Below, in pieces: positions 48,737 through 60,618 of a stretch of DNA of 64,000 nt. Origin of the DNA: Pholis gunnellus (lineage: Eukaryota; Chordata; Actinopteri; Perciformes; Pholidae); assembly GCA_910591455.2 (NCBI GenBank), contig OU342826.1:6709903-6773902 (forward strand), in the 5' to 3' direction. Each line of letters opens with the position of its first letter. The first letter of the stretch is position 1. The translations under genes were made by a program, and so were the position numbers. The notes beneath the pieces were generated by a model that was not told the origin of the DNA, searched no databases, and worked only from the letters and a program-made list of their open reading frames with translations.

Positions 48737-50285
48737 CCAAAGTGTCCGGCAGATGTGTGAGGCCAGTTTTGTGTCTGTGTGGTGCTTCAGGCATGTTGTC
48801 ATACACGGAGAAGTGTGGAGGAGGCCCATCTGTCACCACTACTAACCCGGTAAACAGAATCCTGAGCTGTCCTTCACAACAGGCCCACGTCTTTTTTTTT
48901 TATCCTCACTGGTTACTGGGAAACTTTATATCTTCAATAAAAAGAAAAAGGCAGTATGCAGCAGGAAAATGTCTGTTTTTTTCAAACATGTCCTCTTCAT
49001 TATGATGTGTATGTCAGAAGCTGTGGTTCCTTACTTCAGGTGAGCTTGTTCATGCGATGGATTGGTTACTGATGGAGACTGTTTTTGTAAAGCAACGCTA
49101 ACCATAAGATCAAATATTGATCTGTATTTGATGGCTCATTGGAGTCGGAGTACAAGCACGGAACATATGGTCTCCATCCTTATACCGACTCGTTATGAGC
49201 TGACCATATGGTCAACATCAACACAGATAATAACAAATAATATTGTTGTGAGAATCTAGACAGACCGACTGTATTGGTGTCCTTAATATAATGAGTAAAA
49301 TCTGTTTTGAAAAGTAAATCTTTATATTCACAGTGAATATAGCGAGGACACTCGTTTGCAGAGCTATTTATATGCACACCTGAAGGCAACTGAGCTGAGA
49401 GACAAGCTGACGAAAAGTGTGCTGAATCAGGAACATATTGGTGGTTTTGCATGTTTTAGCTCATGTTCCAAAGCATTATGATGAGATTTTAAATTGATAT
49501 CCTACCTTCTAGGCAGCTAGCGACTAATTCATTTCAATATCAAAAAATCTACTTACAGGGAACTGAAACTTGAAGTAATCCATCACATTTATAGAAAAGG
49601 TATATTATCCCAAAACATTGTACTGTAGTACAAACTGTTCTTAACGTACGCTGGTGCTATTTCAAATATGTTTTATTGTACACCAATCCCTTAAATTGAC
49701 CAAATCTATCAATGCATTAGTTCTTTTGTCAATGCGTTGTGTCTATTGTGGCAGTTCACTCCAAGCCCATTCCTTCCTACTGTAGACGACCACAAACATA
49801 GTTTCATTGGTCTTCTTTTACAAAGTCCACAATTTCTTTTTGGATCTTATTTTTACCACTATTTTAATACTATGAATTGCTTTTCATGCCCAATTTTACC
49901 ACCAAACAATAATAGGATAATAATCTTAATCTTCATTTAATCATAAATACAGGAATAGGTCAAACTAAATAAAGGTGAATAAATCTTTGATGGATGATTT
50001 TACTAACTTTAAAACGGTCAATCAATCTGAAATTCCTTGCATGTTTTGGAAAACGGTTGAAAGTAACAGAAATGACACACAATCAGTAATAAATGGGCTA
50101 CAACATGCAAAATAACTGATGGGCTCTATGAATGATTCAGTGGTTGAATAGCACATGATGAGAGTATTAAGGGCCTTGAGAGCCTTTATCACAAAAAGCC
50201 ATCCAAAGGCATCGTGTGATCTTGTGCTGTGACTCTGAGACAAGCCATATTGTCCAACTTACCTTTGCACAGCTGACCTAAGACA

Positions 50286-50311
50286 CCCCCCCCCCCCCCC
50301 CCCCCCCCCCC
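50286..50311 (+). repeat. Poly-C tract (26)
   Basis: An uninterrupted C run in intergenic DNA. Confidence 0.95.
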
Positions 50312-50994
50312 TCTGTTCCTTCCTGGCCTCATGCCGGACTGACTCTCGGGACCCTGAGAATGCAGCGCAGGTAAAAGCTCCAAGTGACATTCCAGGTACC
50401 ATAGAGCGCCGCGGGGGATTTCATTACTGTGCTGAGGTCACACTTTTGTTCTGAACATCTGAGGCGCTTCTCTTGCTGCCTGAAGGATGCTGTTTGTGTG
50501 AAGGTCAGATTATTGGTTAGAGTGGAGAGTTGAAAGCTTTCCGGGGAATCTTTGTTATGAGGCTGAGGTCGTGAGGTGACCACAAACATCCATTTTGCTC
50601 TCAGTGTGTGCTGATCTTGCTCTCCCTGCAAAAACACAACATTCATTGTGTTGCTCTGTCCGTGCACTGTACTCTTCTCAACAACCAACGATTTTCACTA
50701 TTAATCCGTAACTTGTTCAGTCTGCAAAAAATGTCCCTCACAACTTCAACGAGTAGGCCTACAACAAGACATCTTTAAATTGCTCAATCTGGCCAACCAA
50801 CAGTCTAAAACCCAACTCATTTTGTTTGTATGATACAAGGCAGAGAAAAGCAACAAATCCTCACATCTGAGAAGCTGGAGCCGGAGAATGTTGGTCTCTT
50901 TTCTTTGGTTTGTTGTCGGACTATAAGACCTGGTTCCCAGCCAGGGGATGGGACCCCACTGAACTCTGTCAACGTTATACTTGCGAAGCTTTAG

Positions 50995-51110
50995 CACGTC
51001 ATTGTGAGCATGTTAGCATTCTGATGTTAGCATTTAGCTCACAGTTTCCACTGTGCCCAAGTGCATCCTTACAGAACACCGAGCATGGCTGTAGACTGTT
51101 AACCTGGCTT
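50995..51110 (+). repeat. Dispersed repeat, GTTAGCATTTAGCTC family
   Basis: The segment reads GTGAGCATGTTAGCATTCTG, GTTAGCATTTAGCTCA, then GAGCATGGCTGTAGACTGTT. The blocks and their order match 8540-8735. Confidence 0.6.
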
Positions 51111-53409
51111 ACTTACCATTGAAGCACTATTGACGAGTGGAACGAACACTTTGACTCTTAGGCTGAGAGCTGCCGTCAGTTATGTGTATTAAAGCTTTGT
51201 CAGCTAAGTTAGTATCAAGCTCAAATGCGCAACATTTGCTGGTTCCAGCAAATGTAATGACTTTTGGCTTTCACTATTCTCTGACTAAACATTTAACAGA
51301 TAAGTCAAAATGACAGACCCCCCCCCCCCTACTTCCAGCGCCCCAGCTCGGACCTCACCCCATCTTGGAACTCGGCCTTCGTTTTGATCTCCACTACACA
51401 ACTGTAAACACCGTGATTGCATCTTGAACGGTTGTGAAGCTAACGTGTTCCCAAAATCTGTCCACAGACGGACAACATTATAAACACCTGGCAAAGTGCT
51501 CAAAACCACTCTGTGGTAGTTTGACAGTAGCAGTGTCTCCAGGACCACATTGTGCCGTAATGACACACACACACACACACACAAAGACTCAGCAGGAGCT
51601 GTGGGGCATGTTATGGTCATATATAGGGTATTTTATTCCTAATTGCATCTTTACTGCGCATGTCCAGCTCTTCTTCTCTCTAAAGGATCTACTTCCTTAC
51701 TTTTTCTGACTCATAATCGGTTGCGATTTGGTGTATTTTTTGCCCAAACTCAGAGCTGGAGATCAGCGTCCTTCCCCTTTTTTTGTTACCATACAAACTA
51801 GATTTAGTTTATTGTTGGGTGTGGAGACAAAAACCTGGAGTTTGAGTCGGTGTGACTCTGCGAGCCACAGTTGTGTTTGGTGTTTGAAATCCTTTGTTGG
51901 ATTCGCAACAGGTCCTCGAGGCCTTTTAGAGGAAACCTAAAACTGCAGCGGCTGATTACTCAACACACATAAAAGCATCCTCTAAAAGCAATCTCATTTG
52001 CGCTTCCGAGGCTGCGTTCAGTGCTTCGCTCTGATACCTCGGTTAGGTAATACACCGGCGCTGAGAGTTATATTGGAGGTGACACCCAATCAGGCCTATA
52101 AATAGCTTTGCACTTTCCCCCTGGGAGCCCAGCTGTAGCTTTCTCCCAGGCATTTGATCACTTGTTTGTAGGGAACTGACATCCCCCCACTGCTGCGCTT
52201 GTCTCTCTGTCTTTCTGACTCCAAAACACACACTCACTGGGAAATGCGTACCATTGGTAGCTTCACCGTTTGGGAGACAGACTCTCATCGGTGGTTGTGA
52301 CGCTTTTAAAAGGAAGTCGCTTCACATGTACGCCTCAGGGTTTCCCTAAACTGCATTTAATTCTGACTCACCTAATCACTTAAATACTCACGAGCAGGCA
52401 GGCCCTGAGTAAAGTAAACTCTCTGATACTGTATCACTCTTACATAAATAAAACAAGTCCATAGGCCTCACAACAAGTGGGCGTATGAAGGGAATGAAAA
52501 CGAGAAAAAGTTATGCAAAACCCCTGCAGGCTGCGTCCGACCCCAGTGAGTCACTGTCTACACAGGCTTCTCCACAATCGGGCATGACTCAGTGACGAGC
52601 ACCAACATTTCTGAAGTGCACTTCTGTAACCGGCTGCTGATGCATGTTGATCCAATTTGGATTTTAATGCTCAGTGTTGAACTGACACGAACATTGGTGG
52701 TTTACAGTGGAGCCATTTTTGTACGGTTTTCTGCTGATTTATAAAAACAAAAGAAACAGAAGGTGCTGACTCTGGGGAACAGTGGCGAACACCTCAATTG
52801 GTTCATAGAAAACAAATGAAAGGATTGACGTAAATAAGAATGTCTGATCAATCAAGAATAAAAGTGGCTTTTGGAAACTTATGTCCTACTCATCTGAACA
52901 AATTATTAGTGTGTCTGATGCCAAGAAATGACATAAATGTCCATTGTTCGATATCTCCACAGGATTTGACACTAAATCACTGGTTCAACTGTCTGCTCGA
53001 CATATCGCTTCAGAAGATGGAACAGTGGATGTGAAAGACTCACATTTTCCCATGAGCACCATATGAAAAACAAACACGTTTTCAGAAATCGGGTGTTGAG
53101 ATGTAATTTATTTTGTGTTATTGATTGATGAGCTGCTTGATTAAGGGGGTTTTGGTCGGCAGTGGCACTGTTTAGTGTCCTTCCCAGTAAAATAAGACAT
53201 CTAGGTTTCCTCATCAGTAGGCCTACTATATTTCTGCTGTCTGTTATGTCAACTACATTTCAGTAACTACAACATCATCAAAGATAAGAAAAAAAATCGA
53301 ACTTTCATTCTATTCTCTTGTCTATTTCTGCATGACGGACACCATTTTTGATCGTCCACAGTGAATATACAGCCACGGGGCTATTAATAATGAATTTAAA
53401 AAAATAAAA

Positions 53410-54110
53410 AATCTATTTGCTCCCGTGCCTCTCCGGCGCGCGTGTGCACCTGGTGCCATTCGGTTGCTCACGGCATATGCGTCTCCAATTATCCCGGAGC
53501 TGGATTTCAGCGCGCCTTTTGCTTCTAGATCCACATTGATTTTGAGGGAGCCGCGATCATTGCGGACGACTCAACTCGCATGTGAATAACTTATGCGGGA
53601 TGATTGATTTTTTTTATTTGCGCAAAGAAAATCAAACAACTGAACACAGAAGTTCTCCAATATGTAGGAAAGACTGTGTGAGTTTGGGTGTTTTGTGACG
53701 AGGACAAGTTGTTCCCAAGTCTCTGGGTGTGATCGCCGGCTCTCCACGCACGTGATGAGTAAAACCCATCAGTCATTTCAGTAGGCATGCTGGTCCTCTT
53801 CAGTCCCCTACTAGAGCTGTCTGATGAGTGGGCCGCCCCCACGCCCCGCATCACTCTGCCGCGCTCTACACCTGCACCTGTCGGACGTTAATGGGCAATA
53901 ATCACCGCGTTCGGGGAGAGAGATGGTGGCGGCTGCTCGGTTCAGCACGCTGGACAGCGCTCGTGGAAGTTGGAGGGGACGCACGCGAGTTTAATTGGAA
54001 AATAAGGGCGCCGCTGGAGAGACGAGCGACGGGTGACAATGGTCGATCTGAAGTGCGTGCTACCAACAACAGGCGCAGGTAACCCGAGAGCGGACTTTCC
54101 GGAGTGAGAC
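53410..54110 (+). promoter_or_regulatory. CpG-rich promoter / 5' UTR region of gpr78
   Basis: CpG density rises sharply from about 53420 (CTCCGGCGCGCGTGTGC) and stays high into the first coding exon, unlike the AT-rich DNA before it. This is the expected look of a CpG-island promoter of a neurally expressed gene. Short upstream ATGs occur (for example the one in AATGGGCAATAATC near 53890). No TATA box is clear; the start site is not resolvable. Confidence 0.5.
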
Positions 54111-56372
54111 ATGGACTTTGCCGAAACCCTTTTCGCTTTGTTCATCGTCGCGGTCGCGCTCGTCTCGCTGTCGTCAAACTTGTTGGTGCTGCTATGTTTC
54201 GTCCACAGCGCCGAGATACGCCGACAGGTGCCCGGCGTCTTCACCATGAACCTGTCCTTCTGCAACATCCTCATCACGGTTCTGAACATGCCGGCCACCC
54301 TGGTGGGGATTATCAGGGACCAGCAGCCGTTCGGGGACTGCGTTTGCCACACGGTGAGCTTCCTGGAGACCTTCCTGACCGCGAACACCATGCTGAGCAT
54401 GGCGGCTCTCAGCATAGACCGGTGGATAGCGGTGGTGTTCCCGCTCAGTTACTCCGCTAAGATGCGCTACAAGGACGCGCTGATCATGGTGTGCTACTCC
54501 TGGCTGCACTCCTTCACCTTCTCCCTGACGGCGCTGCTCTTCTCCTGGGTCAACTACAACCACGCGTACGCGTCCTGCACCTTGCAGCCGCGCGAGGAAG
54601 GCGGCGACCGGATTAAGTTCGCGATCTTCACCGTCGTTTTCCACGCCACCAGTTTCATCCTGTCGCTGCTTATTTTGTGTTTCACCTACTTGAAGGTGCT
54701 GAAAGTCGCCAGGTTCCACTGCAAGAGGATTGACATTATCACCATGCAGACTCTTTTCCTGCTGGTCGACATTCACCCGAGGTATAGTTCACCAAATGCT
54801 TTCGCTCAATTATTTATACGCATGCGTTCTTTCCCACCCCAACAGGCCTAAATGTATAATTCACAGTCTAAAAGTATTCTGCTGTTTTCAGCGTCAAACA
54901 AAGATGTTTAGCGGAGCAAAAGAGGAGAAAGCAGAGAGCCACAAAGAAGATCAGCATCTTCATCGGCTCGTTCATCATCTGCTTTGCTCCTTATGTAATC
55001 ACAAGGTAAGTCGAATTGATACATCTAATTCACTGCAAAACTCCCGTAGAACAACTTAAAAGATAAATGACCCGGTAACAATACATGCAATATATAAACG
55101 TCATCTTATTGTCCCCAAGAAGATAGAGATCTGACACTGCATTAGATCAGATGAAGCGCAAAGTCACATTAGAGTCTCTCCGGAAACAGGTGACTTCAAC
55201 TGAAAAACACACAATACAATGTAGCACAATACATACAGTTCATACATCTCAGAGAAATAAGGAAATGATTCGGGGGTCGTCAGTCAGATGTGGTGCTGAT
55301 GATCCATCAGTTTGACATTTGGATGGGAAGAGGAAGGACACACTAACAAGGAAAAAGCGTCTGAGCAACCCCTGACCCTACTGGAAGTACCCTGAGCCAT
55401 AATTATGATAATTCATAGTCATGCCTCTGTTCTGCTTTTAAAGTAGCATTTATGAACATCAGTTAATGGTAAACGTGTAATATTCTTCGCTCTCTGTGGT
55501 AACCTTTTATTACATTTTTGTTCCATCGCGTTAATTTGCAGATCATACTGTACAGATATTATTGGAGTGTGAAGGGGGCTGACGCTTATGGTTACATTTT
55601 TAAAAAGCCAAAGCCGTCCCCAGTGGTATTACACAATTATGTTTGATTTGAAATGCAAAAAAAAACAAATCAAACAATGAAATAAATAAAAAAACATACA
55701 TATTATCATACGTATTCATTTACAATTATGCTCTGAAAAAAAAGAAAAGGTTTGCCTGTACCCCCTCGTGCAAATAATGGTGCTTTGCATTTAATATTGG
55801 CAGGTTTAAGCTTTTCTCTGACGCCTACACACTTATATTTCGCTTTATTTCTTTGTTTTTAACTATAGCCTTTTGAAACTTCCATACAATTTGTAAAAAC
55901 TCAAAAGAAGGCTAAAATGAATTTCAAGATGCTTTTTAAAACCATCTCCTGCTCTTAAAAAATGTCAGGCTGAAAAAAACACATAACCCCCCGACCCCCC
56001 CTCCTAAAGTCCCTTATGTGTTAAAAGCCCCATAGGCTCAGTCTTACCTGATTCACTTTTAACATTTATAAAACGGAGGAAAAAAAGAGCTCTGACTTCT
56101 TTATCTAGTTATGTTTCTGCTGCCGCCCATTCAGGTTGGCCGAGCTCATACCCTTCGTGGACATCAACCGCCACTGGGGAATCATCAGTAAGTGCCTGAC
56201 ATACAGCAAGGCTGCGTCCGACCCCTTTGCCTACTCCCTCCTACGTCAGCAGTACAAGAAGGTCCTGGTTACCGTCGTCAACAGGCTGCTCCGCCGTGAC
56301 CTGTACCCCTCGTCTGGCCACAACAGCTCTTTAGACACGGAGAACGACTACTGCCTCCAGAGGATCAGCTAA
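54111..56372 (+). CDS. gpr78: Orphan G protein-coupled receptor GPR78 (GPR26/78 pair)
   Basis: Coding exons 54111-54781, 54892-55005 and 56135-56372 join in phase (2 and 2) to give 340 aa. Seven membrane segments are visible: TM1 starts near residue 7 with almost no extracellular tail. TM3 ends with S-I-D103-R104-W105 in place of DRY. TM6 has CFAP where most class A receptors have CWxP, and TM7 has DPFAY where most have NPxxY. Exon 2 encodes the basic loop before TM6 (QKRRKQRATKKIS). The pair is known for high constitutive Gs signalling in cell assays; the ligand is unknown. Position between trmt44 and cpz equals human GPR78 at 4p16.1, which decides gpr78 over the close paralogue gpr26. The C-terminus (NDYCLQRIS) is short. 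Confidence 0.9.
55100..55262 (+). repeat. Repeat-like segment in gpr78 intron 2
   Basis: It starts CTTATTGTCCCCAAGAAGAT and continues with ACACACAATACAATGTAGCAC and AATACATACAGTTCATAC. The opening matches the fragment at 29697 over TTATTGTCCCCAA. I associate this arrangement with the 3' part of a teleost dispersed element; the class is not established. Confidence 0.4.
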
Positions 56373-58262
56373 TGGCAAACGCGCGGACACGGCAGAGACA
56401 CACTACAGGCCAAAAATAAAAGGTTGCCTCTTGGAAGAAGGTGGGCGGAGGAAGAGGACGAGGAGAGAGACAGAGAGGACAGGATATTGTTAGACAGGGA
56501 GAAGAGAGCAGAAATAGGGGACAGGTTGTGGGTGGGGGGGGGGTGAAGAGGCAGCATAAGAAAGGAAGATAGTGGGCGGGGAAGAATGAGAAGACAGTAA
56601 TGAGGGGGAGGATGAAGCGGTGAAGGAAAGCACAGATATGGAGCGATGGGGACGATGTGGAGACGTTGGCCTCAGACGGTATGGGCAAACAAGTGATCTG
56701 TGATTCATCGGCGAAACACACAAAGCGCACACAAATCAGACAAATCAATTTCATCGAATAAGTCACGGGGTCAGATTCAGGTGAAGGAACACACAGCTGG
56801 ACACCGGCTCCTCCTTCTCTTCGAGCCACATGTATAAAGTGGCCTTTTGTACTCTACCGACCACTTTGTAATGATTTTCTGCAAATCCACATGGAGTGAC
56901 CTTTCCTCCGCTACAAAAAAGCGCAGGGACGGAGGTAGAAGCTGATGGTCGGCAGGTGCCGGAGCGAAGATGTGACGAGAAGGAGAGACTGTGTTGCTCC
57001 TGCTTCTGGACAGCGTGTACTCTTACTGTATGGAGACTCGACCGCTGCACATTATTGCCATGCTCTGTGTCGACCATGTTAGACTACTTTGCAGTGTCGT
57101 GTCAGTCACTGAATATTGATGCACTTTGTCTAATTCTCTCAGAGCTACTATAGTTACAGGAGCCAAAGGCAAATAACATGTACACCATGATGTTAAACGG
57201 TGAGGCTGGTGATATTCCATGTCTTTGTTATTGTCAACGAGAAGACCAAAACCGACAACGTGTTTCTCCATCCATCGATATTTGCGGACCCTTTTCTTTT
57301 GTCTTTGTTTATGGCATGCAACGCAGGTCAATCAAAAATTGCCCTTTTACCCTTTGCATCTAAATTAAGCCACCAGACGCCGCCCAAAGGTGTATGGTGA
57401 TCTTATAAAACGGGTCATGGACATTTACTTTTCATTTTTAAAACAGGTTTCATACTTCCACTGTAGGTTTTAGCCAACATAACTCAAACAGGAGAGGACT
57501 TTATTCAGGCATGGATTAATACACGCATTCATGGAAGCAGTAGGGGTGTATATACTAAATAGTGTCCGTTTTACCAAACACCAAGTTCCTAAGCCACTTA
57601 GTCTGCAAAGCATGCTTGGACACATGTTTTATTTCATTAAATCTACCTCCCTCATGATTTAAACCAGCGCTCTCACACGTCCAGGGATGATGTGATTTGA
57701 GAGTTTATTTGAAGATTGAGATCTTTGGCTACACACTTGTTTGTAGCATCAATACATCATTGGTTTTGGTCCCTTCGTGGGATTTCTTGACAGTAACAAA
57801 AACATAGAAAATCACCCGACTTCTCCTTTTTAAGTGTGAGTTTGAAACTGAATGTAGTAGAGATAGCCCACGTTTGACTGAAAAGTATTTGTACGACTGT
57901 GCTTAGTTTTGCCAGTTGACTGGAGAAGATGTTTCTATGGATATTTACAATATATTATGATATATTTTGCATTGTAAAGGAACAACTTTTTTGTCTAGAT
58001 AAAAGGGAAGCAATGTGGTGTAGCATAGGAATGCTTTCAAAGTGCTTTAAACACACCGTTTTGTGTACGTGCCAGATTTGAATATGTGACTTTTTCAGAG
58101 GTTCTATACTTTAACCAGAATAGCTGCTTTATTATTAAAAACCTGTTTCTTTTGGATGTTCTTTATACACGTTTTTTCCCCCCTGTAAGCCTCTTGCTCT
58201 TTTTTGCCAGTGATATTAGCTGTAAGTGGAATATGTGCAATAAAAGCTGTCAATTATAAAAG
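56373..58262 (+). terminator. gpr78 3' UTR with polyadenylation signal
   Basis: A long non-coding stretch follows the stop codon. AATAAA at 58239-58244, followed by AGCTGTCAATTATAAAAGC, is a good candidate signal and would make a 3' UTR of about 1.9 kb. The first 250 bases are purine-rich (GAGAGA/GGAGG). Confidence 0.5.
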
Positions 58263-60618
58263 CTATAAATATTAATGTTTTCACAGTAATGTCATTGAAT
58301 CTAGATAACGACCTTTGATTTAATTTGTAAGTTTGTAAATTAAATTCAAACAGTTAAAAGTCTTGGACACTAAATGACAAATAGTAGGTATTTTTTTTCA
58401 AATCGAGATCAGGATTATGGAAAAATCATCTATTTAATATTTGAAATTGATGGATACAGGTATACTTGAAAGGAAACATAGCTTGTTGACCGTCATCTGT
58501 TTCTGCATCACATTGTTTTGTTTGCATCTGCTTTGTGGCCCTAATTATATCAAAGATGATATAAATGGTGTAAATGTCTCTGTTGCAGTAGCATTTTTGT
58601 AATTAAAGAGACGGGTCAAAGATCCTTTTTGCCAATTTGTGATTCTGATTTATTCTGCCTCAGACTTAATTGCCTGCATGGAAACAGGCCAACAGTAATT
58701 ATTTACAGCATGAAGTGAAGGAATCACCAAAAATACCAGCACCTCTGACTTCAACGCTAAACGCAGCTCAAGGTGGTACAGAAGCCAGGGTTTGGCAATA
58801 TTAACACATCATCTGATTAACCCCAATCATCGGAAACTGCTAAATGAGAAAGTGGTGATTAAAACCGCTCGAATGGAAAATGTATGCATGGAAAAATATG
58901 TCACAGCCGCTCAAGTTTTAAAGGACAACAACTGAGTCAACTGAGTGAGTTTAAAGAGTTTCAAACCCACTTGAAACTGCGACAATCTGCACAATACATT
59001 ACCGGGGTTATAATTCCTGATTCCTATTCCTGATTTAGCATACAGTGGTTTTTCTACCACCCTCAACTCACTCCGCTCTTTACAGCCAGAGGGCCGAGCT
59101 TGCTATCGAGATACTGAACCCAGGGGTCCTGCCTTTTGTCCTGCGCCCGCCTGCCCGCAGGATGAATAATCATGCTTCCCATTGTGCTAATTCAGATCAG
59201 CTCATCTTGAAGGAGAGAAGAGCCTATAATTAGTTGAGTGAGTAAAACAAGCTCTAAGTAATGAAGCTCAATGTAGGGTAGCATGACAACATGTTCGCTG
59301 TGCTCCTGGCACATCAATTTAGCAGGAAGAGCCGTACAGTTGATGATGAGGTTACGTTGATAGAAATCAGGTCAGGTGGCAATCACTTCGGCTGAGTCTT
59401 GAAAAAAGATTAATGAATTCTCTTGACAATCAAAGACTGTGTTCCGTCAAATGACTATATTGGATGACATTTTAAGAATCATTGTTCCATTAAGGAGAAT
59501 TTTAAGGCTTAAAGCTTGTTAGCTTCATAGTCTTGCGCAGCTAGTGGGGATGGCTGCAGCTTCCACCATCTCAGCTGCAACAGAGCTTCCTCCCGTTTGC
59601 TTTAATGTGGATTTTCTGGCTCCAAGATGGAGTTTGAGGGTAAAGTTTGACCCAAAAAGAATTCAGACTTAATCATCAAACATGTCCTTTCAGAAACCAG
59701 TAGGTGGTGTCACAACTATGGTCCTTGGTGTTAGCCTAAAACTCAGCACTGGGATGTATCTTTGAGCACAGAACAACAAGTCATTTCAACATTATAGTAA
59801 GTGTGGCCCAGTTTGTGCATTGATTGCAATATCCAACAGAAACAATCAATCACAGGTCACAATTAGGGCAGATGAAGCTGAGCCTATTTTGTATGGAACC
59901 GCCAACATATAGATGTTATATAATAAACACAAACAGAGAAAAGGTATGTTGTTTATCATTTACACAAGACAGCTAATTGTCAAAAGACAGTTGATAACTA
60001 GCTGCTAGCATTAGCATTATTATTTCTTAAAGTCAGAACAGAGTTGTTATTTTCTTATTTAACACTAATAAACATGTATATCATTTTCAAAATTAAGACA
60101 ATGGGCACAACTAAAGTGCTAATATTAATTGTATGTATGTGGCCCTCAGGCATCTTAAATGACAATCAATTAAGGACCTGGTGTCATGTGACTGAGGCGA
60201 CTGAGTATTATGGGAAGGATATAAATCCAAATAAACCAAGTGAGAATATTAAATGAATATAGTTTATCGAAGGGGGGGATTTACTCTTTCGTTTATTTTA
60301 TTACAGAGTCAAAAAGTCCCCCTGGAACTAAAACTCTGCCTGCATGCTGCCTTTTTAATTTCACAAAATCCCCCCCGTCTGTGCGCGCACATTTTCAAAA
60401 TCTAACGTTACGTTCTCATTTCCACGCAAATGTCCTTATTTCACCTCAGAGCCACCTCCTCTGTAACTTGATAGTTGACCGCAATACGTGTAATGAAGTG
60501 AGGGAAGTTCAGGGGGAATGTCTGCAGACTTTGGGAAATTGACGCACACACCCTCTGGCTGCGTGTGCGAGGTGCCACATCGAGACGGAATAGAATAAAC
60601 TACGGAAAAACGAGCGTC
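58263..60618. other. gpr78-cpz intergenic region
   Basis: About 2.3 kb with no supported gene or clear repeat. It is AT-rich. GCTAGCATTAGCATTATT near 60002 resembles repeat-derived words elsewhere in the window. The cpz promoter should lie in the last few hundred bases; no TATA box is convincing. Confidence 0.5.

Larger units (their letters stand above)
35881..53400. other. Gene-poor intergenic region between trmt44 and gpr78
   Basis: About 17.5 kb without a supported gene: open frames are short, lack splice-compatible partners and show no family motif. It holds poly-C/poly-G runs (36843, 39309, 39486, 50286, 51318), CA/TG microsatellites (44782, 45614, 48038, 48682, 51560), a degenerate tandem at 36040-36310, a MITE-like copy at 41935-42405 and a dispersed repeat at 50995-51110. 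Stretches such as 41200-41500, 42950-43230 and 46270-47030 have no obvious repeat character and could be regulatory, but I cannot show conservation from one sequence. Confidence 0.6.

Noticed and set aside
54192..54776. 194-aa open frame antisense to gpr78 exon 1
   Set aside because: It is a GC-rich shadow of the GPCR frame, with no membrane or family motif.
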